64,000 nt of DNA from Sarcocystis neurona (Eukaryota > Apicomplexa > Conoidasida > Eucoccidiorida > Sarcocystidae). The notes beneath the pieces are model-generated. The model was not told the origin of the DNA. It ran no database searches and saw only the letters and a program-made list of their open reading frames with translations. The position numbers were made by a program, and so were the translations under genes. Positions 12,847-24,400 of the stretch are shown here, in pieces. How positions within the stretch are numbered: position 1 is the stretch's first letter; each line of letters starts with the position of its first letter. Location of the stretch: the NCBI GenBank assembly GCA_000727475.1, contig KL647292.1:2321186-2385185 (forward strand), read 5' to 3'.

Positions 12847-13667
12847 TCAGTTCTCTTCTAGCGCGTTTGCGGAAGGACCAGATCTTTATTAACACTTTCT
12901 TTTACTGCTAGAAGCCGCTGTCACGACCGCGGCTGCTGCTGGTACTGCCCGCTGTAAGGGCAGCTCTTCACGGTGTCGTCACGATTGCAGTTTCTGCTGC
13001 GGACCCGCATGTCAACTTGACACAGGTGACATGACAGTTTGACGGTAACATCCGCAGGTGTATCCTCTCTGAGCACCATAGAGACTCGCTCTTCTTTGCA
13101 TTGCAGTTCCTGCTGTTGCCAGCTCCCCCTTCGAGACCGCTCGCTGTGGTGCAACCCATGCAGATTCCTCTGAAGGGCCGCTCTACCTCTGCGCCTGTAG
13201 GAGACACAGCCCTACTATGCTCGACTTTGTAAGGAAGTCACAATGTATGCACTAGTTACCTTCCTAGATTTTCTCGCCGGTGCTGCTCAAGTGACAGCAG
13301 CAGCCAAGCTCCAGGGGAGCCGACGGCTACCGACCTCGCTGCTCATGTCGCCGTCGCGCCCGACCGTGGGCGGTCGTGGCGACAGCGGCGCAGCAGTACT
13401 CGAAGTGAAAATGGATGGGGGGTGGGGAGAGGGCGGCGGCCGCGGCGGCTTCCGCCAGTATCATCGTTGTGCGCGCCATACGCAGATAGGAAGGCGGAGA
13501 GCAGCGGCGTCACTTTTTTACTTGCGGTAGCGCTGCGTAATTCAGCAGATTTAGTCTGTAACAACAGTTGTTGAGCTTCTGTAATTTGGATCACAGGTGC
13601 TCGACGAAAAGAGAAACACGCAAAAGGGGGACACAAAGGCCCCGAGGGACTGGACTCGTGGGGAAAT

Positions 13668-14153
13668 TCAGCAGCAGCAGCAGCAGCACGTATCGCTACA
13701 GCAAATCGAGCTGCGCCAGCTGTCTGCAGCAAGGACTACCCGTTGGGTTGCCATCACACCGCAATGCCAAAACGCCGCAGAGGCACCGCAGTGCCCGCCA
13801 CACACGCGCAGGAATATCCCCCTGAACAGGGAGTTCGCACGTGCCGTGAAATGACCTGGTCCTTCCACTAGCAGGGTAACGCCGCACACAGTAGCAAGAG
13901 CCCCAGCAAAACCTGCAGGGGGGTACCGAAAAGTGGCCTCGCGACTTCGCAGCAACAGAGGTATCGCAGACAGCAACAAGGGGCAGTAACAGTGTGCAGT
14001 GGCAGACGCGAAAATCCAGTGTCGCGCCTCCTCCATAGAACACGCCAGATGATCAGCGAGTCTCTTTGTTCTGCATCTGCTGTTGCTGAAGACTATCATG
14101 CAGCAACGCGGCAGGCATACCACGCGTCTCCTGTGAACTCCATCTTTCACCAT
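13668..14153 (-). CDS. Possible exon, unidentified
   Basis: An open frame of 161 codons with a hydrophobic centre (PPAGFAGALATVCGVTLLV). It ends in a Cys-rich translation of a CTG tract, which is likely non-coding. A second minus frame is also open across 13696-14043, so the reading frame is not settled. No family recognised. Confidence 0.2.
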   Translation of the reverse strand: MVKDGVHRRRVVCLPRCCMIVFSNSRCRTKRLADHLACSMEEARHWIFASATAHCYCPLLLSAIPLLLRSREATFRYPPAGFAGALATVCGVTLLVEGPGHFTARANSLFRGIFLRVCGGHCGASAAFWHCGVMATQRVVLAADSWRSSICCSDTCCCCCC

Positions 14154-16817
14154 TTGCTGGATAGGGGGAGATTGAAACGTACCTCTGCGCCCGCGCGAAC
14201 TTGAACAGCAGCAGGCACCGGTAGAGTGTTTACAATTACGTTGTGCACCTTACCAGACGGTACTACGTTGACCAGCTGCTAAGAAATACTGTTAGTGTTG
14301 CTCCTGGTGATGTTCCCGTACTGCTGATGGTACGGGTGGTACTGCTGCTGTCAAGTCCTGCGCTGAGAGAAATTTTACGTGGAAATTTAGATAGTGCTGC
14401 TGTGGGTCTACTTGGTGCTGATAATGATGCTGCTGAGCGGAAAATGTTCTGCTTGTCGTGCAACTGAGTCGTCTGACAAACCCATTGCTGCCCGGCATAC
14501 GCTTGCCGTGCCTACAGCAAATGTTTTGTGGTAGTACGCCTCTCGGCATGTGTTGTGAGACACAAGACGGCCGCCAGTGCCTGCAGATTTGCACATTATA
14601 TTTCGGGTGGCAAACGACGCCGAGACTACAGCGAACACCACGAAGTCCCCACTGTTGAAAAGCTATCCTTGAGTACTACTGTTCTTTCGTGCAGTGGAAA
14701 TTCCTTCGCACGCGACGGCATGTTCGGATAAACTAGGTGGAAGTTGCAAAATGGAACACCTGTGTTAGAAGCGTGTTATTATTGTTTCCCAAGGCATGCT
14801 TTTCTTTTTAAGGCGAGACTTAATGCATTAGCGATGTTTTTCAATTCGACAGCAGAACCTACAAGGAGTAGAAGTCAGTCTTAGGCGTCAATTCTGCAAC
14901 GTAACTAACCCCAAACCCTTAGGAGACTTCGTGATCGCGAGTGTCTCTTACTGTACGAGAAATCGTATATTTGGTGAAATTTGACATGCAGGACCGTCAC
15001 AGCAGTATCCGCTACATGTGCACACAAGACATTCGTGAACCCTGTCTTATTTGAGTCTGCAGAAGTAGAAAGAGGGCTCCAGCTACTTGGTGTGCTGTCC
15101 ATTGCGCCAGGCATTTTGACCACTGCAGAGAAGCAGGAACAGACATGCCCCATGCGTGGATACTACGCAGATGTCTATTCCAGTTTGCCACAAGAATTCG
15201 AGGCGCAGGTGAATAAGTTACACAACACGGGTATGCAGTCACCGTGCTAAGCTTGCTCTCACCACAGTGTCCCATTCTTCAAAAGGAAGGGGCAAAGAGT
15301 AAATGAAGAAAGAAGTTTCACCGCACACCTCACCTTGATGCCAGACCGACACGGCAGCCGTCGGCATGGCGGTGCCCCCCTCTCTCTCGTGAATCCTTGC
15401 TGATCTTCTCTGTTATACGAACACACAGAGTAGCCAAATATATACACTCGACTGCACACACGCGTAAATTCAGGCCTGGCTGGATGCGCACACCTCTTCC
15501 CAGTACATATACATATATATATATATATATATATATGCAGACAAGCAAGCGTGAAATGCGCTACACATTCACACGTTCACACACATACACGCCCGCGTTT
15601 ATCTACATGCATGTGTATACATATGCATACACATATTCTGGTAAACGCACACCCACGCAGGTGATAGTGTCAGCTTCTGCAGACTCTCACTTTCCACAGG
15701 CGTGTGGGTACAGCGCAACGGCAGAAGGCCGTATCGGCATCTCAGTCCCCCTTCCCGTCGTGGTCAGCTTTCTAGTCTGCCACTACACTTCATAAGCATA
15801 CACATATTTATACACAAACATGCGTGCGTGTGTATCTATCTGTGTATCTCTCTTTGTGCACCTATCCCGAAGCGGAAAGAAATTCCTCGTGCGACTTCAG
15901 TTACAGCAGGAGCTGTTGGTGCAGCTCCCGACGATACAGGACACGCATAGCCGGAGCTGCTTTCGCAGAGTTTCATTGTGTTGTTCGTTGCTTCTTTCTG
16001 CAGCGTCGGTGTTTGTGGTCCTGCTGCAGCCAATAACACTTGAATGCTGCCATTTCTTTTTCACCCACTGCACCTGTTGCTGCTGCTCTTCTGCGCGAAG
16101 CTGCAGCAGGTGCACCGGCTGCACATAAAAAGCGAAGGCGGCGCACCGACAGCGTCTCTCAGTAGAGTCGGAAGGCCGCTTTCGGCCGCGTACCTGCAGC
16201 AGCAACGCCCACGCGTCTATGTGACAACCTGCAGCTAGTTGCGTGTCTACGCATGTCTGACTTCTAGACTCCTGCGCTGTACAGGGCCGTCTTTTGGGTG
16301 TACTACTTGCCACAAAATACATGCCGCACAGCTCCATAGAAGTGCTGCATATTGTTTCACCTTATGTTGTGCCGCTGCTGAATCTAAGGCAGCCGCTGTG
16401 GCTCTTGCGTCTGACAGTGCTGCGCGTTTGATATGGAGAAAGTAGCCTCACTCACTGTTCGACGCTGTGGTGGTCGGAGCGCTGCCCACTGCGCACCGTC
16501 TGGCAATGGTGCTACTGCTGCTGTTGCTGTTGCTTGCTGACGCTATGCGCAGCTTACCAGAGGCACACTAGAACTCTTCTACAACACGAGTGGCGACTGT
16601 CCTGCAGTCTGGGCTGTCTGTGTGTACCCGTTTGACTTCGCGCACGTGTTCCTCGGCAGCGACGTCGGGATTATTCAACGCAGTAACGCGACCCCTTCGT
16701 TATCAGTGATCAGCAGCGTATGTTAACTTGCTGCAACTTGGGACGACTCTGCGGCTGCTTCGCCGGCGGAGGATGCCTTTCTGCCGCACGAGCTGCCGCG
16801 GCCGCTGCTGCTGTTGT

Positions 16818-17222
16818 TTATGGCACCGATGTGTGAGGGAACGACGTTGCTGTTGAGCGGAGCAGACACGTCTGCCGCAGGCGTTCTTTTCTACGACAAC
16901 TGCTGGCGCTGTTAGAGAAGTGCGATCCCAGTAGGCATTCTTCTACAGGCAATATCTCAACGTGTACTTCGCCTCTCGGGTTGGGTAGGCGTGACGGATA
17001 CGTGGTGCCTGCTACGCGTCCGCAGGTACCCAGCCACTTGTGCTGGCGCTGTGCGTATACGGGAACTGCAGCAGCATATTCCGGCTCTACCGGTGGCTCT
17101 CCGATGTTCCTAGGCACATCGGAGACAGACCGACTTATTTCTCTTAGATCTGTATGGATGCCGGTGTTCTTCCCTCTGCATGCCTCCTCCCGATTTTGTT
17201 TCGCTCCCTTCTCTGGCACCAC
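16818..17222 (-). CDS. Possible exon, unidentified
   Basis: An open frame of 134 codons with balanced composition (segments such as DVPRNIGEPPVEPEY and GEVHVEILPVEECLL) and little repeat content, which is unusual for this block. The plus strand is open over the same bases. No domain recognised and no confident splice sites at either end. Confidence 0.25.
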   Translation of the reverse strand: MVPEKGAKQNREEACRGKNTGIHTDLREISRSVSDVPRNIGEPPVEPEYAAAVPVYAQRQHKWLGTCGRVAGTTYPSRLPNPRGEVHVEILPVEECLLGSHFSNSASSCRRKERLRQTCLLRSTATSFPHTSVP

Positions 17223-17771
17223 TGCAGCTGGGGTCGCTGCTCGGAGTCTGCAGACATTCGCAAACTTGCTGTTAGTCTATCTCCTTTCTCTGTTGCGGCT
17301 CTTGTCGCACGTCCCGGACCTGGTGAGGGATTATCGTGTCTCACTTGTGTGCCAGTCTCTCCTTGTCACTACCTCTGTGCCGCTGCTGTTGCGGCAGCAC
17401 CTGCTGCTGCGACCCTGTTGCCGTCTAGAATTGCTGCGCCTGCTCACTCTTCTGTCTGAGCAGCCGAGTTTATCTCTGAGGGACACCAGCTGATGCGGCA
17501 GGGAGCCGCTGCTGTACGTGTTGCTTGTGGCTGTGTCATTCCTGCTGCTGCTGTGTATCTGCTGCGCGCAAATATGCTGTGAGGGACACCGCAAGTTGCG
17601 GTGAAGAAGCACCGATACCATCAGCAACTGACGCTGCTGGCGCTTCAAAGTGGAAACGGAGTGGCGTGTTCGGCAGTTCAAACAGATGAAACCTAGGGCC
17701 TGGACGCCAAGATGCGGAGAAACACGCACATCAACAGAATTCCGTACCTGTGTGAATATACAGCTACACAC

Positions 17772-19025
17772 TGGTAAACATATTTATAAATATATTCATA
17801 TATATGAATAAATAGTTGTATCTATACATCTACGTATACCTATATACATATATATACATATATATGTACACAGGGAGAAACACGGCTTCACTTCTCTTCT
17901 AGCCTACTGCGAAGCACATATGTGGGTATAATGAGATATATGGATATCTAGACATACGTAATAAGTCCTGCCAGAGAAGTCGAGGAGAGCGCAGGCACGC
18001 GAACATGCTCATACGTGTCTCTGGTATTTTTCACGTGCAGAAGGGCAACGCGCAGATAGATTCATTTAACACCAGATACCTTAGTGCAAATGCACACATG
18101 TATATACACACTTGCCCATGTACATAGCCCTATATTAAACAATATATATATATATATGTACGTGTAGCTGGCGGTGATTCTATGGTTGGAAGTGAAGCAA
18201 TCTTCCTGAGTTGTCGCTTCGGCGGACGCAGGGGCCGCAGTGTTTTTCGTGGAGAGAAGTGATAAGACCCGGGGCGACTGCGATAGACGCACTACCGCGG
18301 GGTTGTTCGACCCGGCTTCGTTCACACACCATTCCTTCGACCGTACGAGAACTGCCTTCTCCTCGTACGTCACTTCTTCGGCCTAAAGAAACTTCGCTCT
18401 CCCTCTATTGACTTGTGCTAGCACCTCTACAGCGTGTGCTTCTCCGTCGGTCAGGAGTATGCTCGCAGCACCTTCTTCTTCGCGGCCCCGGGACACGTGT
18501 GGAGAGAAGAAGTCTTTCTCTCTCTACTATACAGCCACTCCTAGAGGGACGAGGGCTCACCGGGAATATACGTGTGCGGAGCAAAGCAGCAATAGTGCGC
18601 CGGCGACAGCAGTTGCTTGATCCGGTGGCTCTCGGGTCTGAAGCGCACGAACATACGTACACATATTCTTCAGCTGACTTCAAAAAGTCAGAAACAAACA
18701 CATACGTGTCTGTTTCTCGTGTGCTTAGACACGGTCGCGTACAACCACGACTACCTTTATTCATATACATATATATATATATGTGTATATTGCTCATCAA
18801 ATCTAAGTGCGGAAAGTATCCGTGTGTACACACGCGCGTGTGTGCACCCTGATAGAAGCACGCTAATAAATGTACAGAATGTATAGGTATATGCAAGGTA
18901 ACAAGAAACACAAACACGGGCACACTGGCATATATATATATATATATAGTAGGTGGATAGATAGATACGGAGATACATATACGTATACACATGTATATAC
19001 ATGTATGTAGACACGCACATAGATG

Positions 19026-19056
<31 letters not shown>

Positions 19057-21047
19057 TTATTTCGCTACTTGGGTATGTATTTCATAGAAGTGGGGATGCA
19101 TGTACAGAAAATGCGACAGATTGGCAAAGATACAGAGACACAGGCATTGAAAGGTGCAGGAAGAAGACCTGCACAGAGAAAAGAATCGAGGCGGGCATCA
19201 GTTTGCAGAAGACTAGACACAAACGTGGAAGCGAATACACACGAAGTACATACAAACAGGCGGTCCTCTATAAGAGTTTCTCTTTTGGATAGAAGAAAAC
19301 AGAGTAAAGGGGTTCCTCCGAGTGTGCAACAGCACCTGCTGCACGTCACCGGTGCGCGCGTCTCCTCCTCTGCTAGTACAGATGTCACTGACACACCACA
19401 CACATGTGTATGTATGCGCGTTTATACATATACACACAATCATATACATGTATATATGTATATACGTTTTATATGTAGGGGTGAAAGATCTCTCCTACAT
19501 ACGCATACACCCACATATATACATGCACAGATGAAGACGTCACCTCCATATATGTATATATACACACGTAGACACTAATACAGACGTATGTGTGTTTGTT
19601 ACTTTGACACGTGGACAGGTCCAATTTGTACATATTTACGTATATTTACAATGTGTATACGTGGGCAAATGTCAGCTGCATATATAAATGCGTGTGTATT
19701 TGTAATTTTTATACCTGGGTGCATGCCACCTATACATATGGATACACATATATATATATATATATATGAATAGTTTTATTACGTATACACACACATACAG
19801 AAACGTAGTTCTGCTCAGATGTATATATGTGTAATAGTGAGAAAGATGCGCACAGGGGCCCGTGGCGCACGTGTGCGTACATGCGCAGTGGCACTTGGAG
19901 GTCTCTCCGTGAAGTTTGAGAGTGTAGCAGTAGGAGCTGCCTACACGCAGTCGCCACCTCCACGTCTACTGCGTTTGTCTCTGCACCTCCAACAGAACCT
20001 TTCCCCGGTGATATATATATATATAAATATATTTTTACATGTACGTATATATATACACACGTGTGTATCCGTGTACACACCCATATATATATATATATCT
20101 GTACATATGTACATATCTCTCTCTATATAGATACATATATGTGTATATATTTGCATCTATCAGTGATTGATCTGTATCTTTCTAGCACAGAATGAAGCGT
20201 CGTGCAGGCGTATTTGCCCCTACATTTATATCTGAGCAGCTATCTATGTACCCATTAGTAGGTGTCCACACACATCCTTTTCTCTGCACATACGCAGCAT
20301 CGTCGAAATACACCTCCGTCAGTTCTTCATGTGCGCTCATGAGTGTCTGCTGGCAATCATCCTCGTGAACAAGGAAATTCACAAATATACGTGGGAAATA
20401 TATAATCGCCTATATCGACGTTCCGGGTTAGTTCACCAGTGCGTACGTCTGCACCAGTGCAGCCCGCCGTGGAAGGACGTTTCTCTTTCTGTCTCACTTG
20501 TTGTCTGTCTGGATACCTCTGTACATTTCTCCCTTCCTCGGTATACCTCTTTTCGCACACTAATTCACTTTCCTGCACTTATAAGCATGCATGTCCATCT
20601 ATATATATCCATAAATGTATATATATATGTCTGAACGTATGCATACACTCTCCTGTATCAATGTATGTCTCTTTGAATTTGTATCTCTTTCTCTGTGCGA
20701 TCCTTCGCACACCTACTCGTCTGGGTGTCCAACTACACATATATATATATATGTATGTATTTCTCTATATATGTGTGTCTCTATCTATCTATCTACCTAT
20801 CTATCTGTCTGTCTATCGAATATATGTATCTCTTTCTTTATATATATATATGTCTGTTCCCCTGTACGCATGCATATAAATTCGCGTCTCAGTGGATACC
20901 TCTTTGAATCTGTCCGTCTTTCTCTGTTCAAGTGTTCTCAGATTTGTTCACCTGTCTCCACCTAAGCGTGCGTGTCCAGCTGCACACACGTATATATATA
21001 TATATATGTATATATACGTATGAGTGTCTTTCCCTGTGTATGTGCGG
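17772..21047. other. AT-microsatellite-rich intergenic stretch
   Basis: Dominated by (TA)n blocks (for example 18140-18158, 18930-18950, 19030-19056, 19746-19770, 20075-20100, 20990-21010) flanked by CATACGTATAC-like words. Open frames translate to Tyr/Ile/His-rich repeats. No gene seen. It follows the 3' end of the AP5Z1 gene. Confidence 0.5.
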
Positions 21048-21434
21048 CTACGTAGTCCTTTCCCAACATGTGCGTTTTTGCTGCGCAGGGGAGTGCAGTT
21101 CAGCGTACGGGGAAGGAGTCGCCGGCTGCGACGCAGCACCCACGAGAAGAAGCGCAGCCGCGGGTGACGGCAGGCCAGTGTCGCTGCAGCTGCTGCAGGG
21201 AGCCAGCGCAGCAGCAGGAGCAGCAAGAGCCGGAGGGACGGGCACAGGTCGAGGCGAAGCAGCAGCCCCGCATAGGGCAGCACCGGCGGCGGCGGAGAGC
21301 CGATGCCGCAGGAGAGCCGCGCAGGCGGCGGACTCCCCCACCTGCAGCAGGCAGTTCTCAAGCCGCTCTCGCAAGTAGCTGTACGGGTTCTTCTCGCAGT
21401 CAGCGTGAGCTGCAGGTCCCAGCGTGGCAGCGAG
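21048..21434 (-). CDS. AP5Z1: AP5Z1 exon K (C-terminus and stop)
   Basis: Acceptor after TTTTCGCTTGCTGCTGCAG. Reads YLRERLENCLLQVGESAACA, human IRTRATELLTLLKMPSVAQF, then an Ala/Pro/Ser-rich tail to the stop at 21048, about as far past the helix as the human C-terminus runs. Confidence 0.75.
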   Translation of the reverse strand, partial: LAATLGPAAHADCEKNPYSYLRERLENCLLQVGESAACAALLRHRLSAAAGAALCGAAASPRPVPVPPALAAPAAALAPCSSCSDTGLPSPAAALLLVGAASQPATPSPYAELHSPAQQKRTCWERTT

Positions 21435-24400
21435 CTGCAGCAGCAAGCGAAAAGGTGAAGGAAAGTTGCACTGCGCGCTGCTTGCATACATATCTGTCCC
21501 GGGGTGTCACGGACAGCCTATTCTCCTGGGCAGCAGCGGCGGCAGCAGCAGCCAAAGTGTTTCTCTGGCAGCAGCAGTGGCAGCAGCTTCAGCATGCAAG
21601 TAGTGGGACGCACACGCAGAGTTTCACGCATGCAGGGACGCTGCAGACGTTGGTGAGCAGCAGCAGTTGCAGCACTCCACCGTCACGACAAATGCTGCGA
21701 GCCGCTACCTGCTGCTGTCCTCTCTTGTTGCCCAGCAGCAGGTCCTGTCGTACAGCTGCCTCGCTCATACGTATGTGTCAGTCCTGCTCTACAGACCCAC
21801 TCGTAACCTCCTCCTGCGCCTGATTTTCCTTCTCTGTCTCTCTTCTCCTCTCTTTCTCGACGCCGCCCTTATACTTTTACTACCAGTTTTCCTCCTCCGT
21901 CTGCCGCCCGCCCTCTGTGTACCTACACAGATTTTGTATACACATGTATATGTGCACTTGTGTGTATACATAGGTATATACGTACACAGCCGCAGAACCC
22001 CTTCCCGAGCTACCAGGAGCTGCCGCAGAAGCAAATCCTATCGGCGAACGCTTCGGGGCAAAGACGTGTAGAACGCAGTAGAAACACGTGCAGATAAAAG
22101 TCCCACGAATATACGTGTCTCATACATACAGATGCAGACATATGCATGTGTGTACGCATGCACAAGTAGGTAGACGCGGAAGTACACACACACACACATG
22201 TATGCATATATATGTGTGGAACTTTCTGTTATGGATAGAGTTGCACGTATAAATATATCTGCATGCGTCGAAGTGAATATATACGGAGAAAACAATCTCG
22301 TCTTCTTCAAGTAGGTACGCAGCTACGTACACATATGTACACAAACGTATATGTATGACATATGGATGTGTACAGGATCGCATGTATAAATATGTCTACA
22401 TGCATCAAAGTGAATATATTCAATGTGAATGTATACACAGAGAAACACGTCGCTTCTATCGCCGGTGGGGCTGCGGGAAGCAAACAGCAACGTGCGGGCA
22501 CTCACCTGCACTTAGACTTCTTCTTCTTCTTGAAGAAAGAAGGTTTCTTCGATTTCTTTGTATTCGACCTTGCTTGCGGCATGAAATGGATCTTTGTGTA
22601 ACCTTGTGCACTTTCCCCGCTGTTTCTTCGGTTTGTTCCTTTCTGTCTCTCTACATATATATACCCTTCTTCTTATTATTCTTCACACTAACATACACAT
22701 ATATATATATATATATATATCCATCCGCACACGTGGGTATGTGTGGGTGCAAACCTCGTGTGGCTTACACACGCATACGTGGAAGGATATATACGCATAC
22801 CCAAATGTATATATATATACACATATCCCGATGAGTAAACTTTTGAGTAGCTCTTCATTTATACGCACACATCTCTTCTCTCTCGCTCCCTGTCTCTGTC
22901 TCTCTCCATATATATATATAGACGTATGTGTGTGAAGATCGGCTCCCAGTTGCCATATATAGAGATACATATGCATGCACAAACATATAGATGTGTATCA
23001 CCGAGGAGTGTGCTTCTCCCTGGGTGCCCCTGTATACAGGCGTGTTCGCGTTTCTGCTGAATTCTTACGGAACGCATACGTATAAATATGTAGCGGGAGA
23101 GAGACTGAGAGATCTGAAGAGAGAGGAGTATATGTCTACGAACAGAACTGCATTTGGACAGATGCATGCGTCTCTCTTTTTCGTCGATTTCCTCTCCACG
23201 TCTACTCGCAAGGGTATACCTGCAAGGTTGTGTGCCTCCCTTACTTCCATATTAAAGTTTATATATGTACACGTAGGTATATATACGTGTGGACACGGCC
23301 TTCTTAGTCGTGGAAGTGTCTACGGGTAGACTTGTCTTTTTCGTTCAACAGCAGAGTTGTCACCACACATGTAGACCTAGACACGCATGTCTACCTATGT
23401 GTCTATCCCTCTACCTATCTGCCCCGCTATCCATCTATCTCTCTACATTCGACTATATATCTATATGTATCTACCCTATATCTACCTATACCTGTTTATC
23501 TATATCTACCTATACCTTTCTATCTATACCTACCTATACCTGTCTGTCTATATCTATCTCTGCTTGTCTATCTATATCTATCTATACCTGTCTACCTATA
23601 TCTATCTATGCCTGTCTATCTATATCTATCTATCTACACCTGTGTATCTATATCCATGTATCCCTCTCTATACATAGATGTACAGAGACAACTGCGTGTG
23701 TCCACAGATATGCCTCTCTTTTTGTGTACGTGTGTGGAGGGACACATCACGGTTTCCTCCCTTTCATTTGTCGTGTTTCTTCCGTTTATCTGAAAGCTTG
23801 TCCTGCGACTGTTTTGTGCGCGTTTTCTACTGGTCTCGTGCTTCACGCCTATGACAACTGCAGCTGAGCGCGCGCCAGAGCGAGAACGTGGGGAGTGTAA
23901 AGCAGCCGCAGTGGACTTGCTGCAGCAGTACGGGGACGTGCCTGGGCGAAGCAGAGCAGCAGGCGAGGCAGCAGCTGCGGGTAAGTGAGAGAAAGCTTGG
24001 TCATTGCCGAAGCCAAAATACAGAGGAAGGAAGGGGAGTAGACTGCATGCGTGCGCAGCGGTTGCTGCCGCTGCTGCTCCTGCTGTGCTCCCTTCTCTTC
24101 CTCGTCTTCCTCTACGTCTCCCGTTTGCTTCCGGCTGCCGTGTGGTTCTTTCCTCTCCTCCGCCTGCACACCGCCTTCTGCTGCGCCTGCCTTCCGGGTC
24201 TCCTGTGTCGGTGCAACAGCAGCCCCTCCCCCATCACCGGCAGCAGGAGCAGCAGCAGCAGCAAAGGCAACGGCACTCTCGCCTCGGCTGGTGCTGCCCC
24301 CGCCGCAGCCTCTTTTCTCTGCTGCGCGGCCGTCGCCCACGCCGGTGCTGTCTGCTTCTGGGCCTGCTGCAGGGGGCAAAGGCAGAAGAACACGTGACGA

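Larger units (their letters stand above)
12203..17771 (-). other. Unresolved gene-like block
   Basis: Several open minus-strand segments of 100-160 codons lie here between moderate CAG tracts: 17771-17331, 17222-16818, 16337-15897, 14153-13668 and 12846-12409. Some have hydrophobic, membrane-protein-like stretches and nearby splice-like sites, for example a GTGAGT donor near 16454 on the minus strand. The plus strand also offers protein-like frames at 14243-14467 and 14981-15250. I could not chain them into one gene or recognise a family. Confidence 0.3.

Noticed and set aside
14905..14925. Telomere-like CCCTAAA/AAACCCT repeat
   Set aside because: Only isolated single copies occur (for example AAACCCT near 14913); there is no array.
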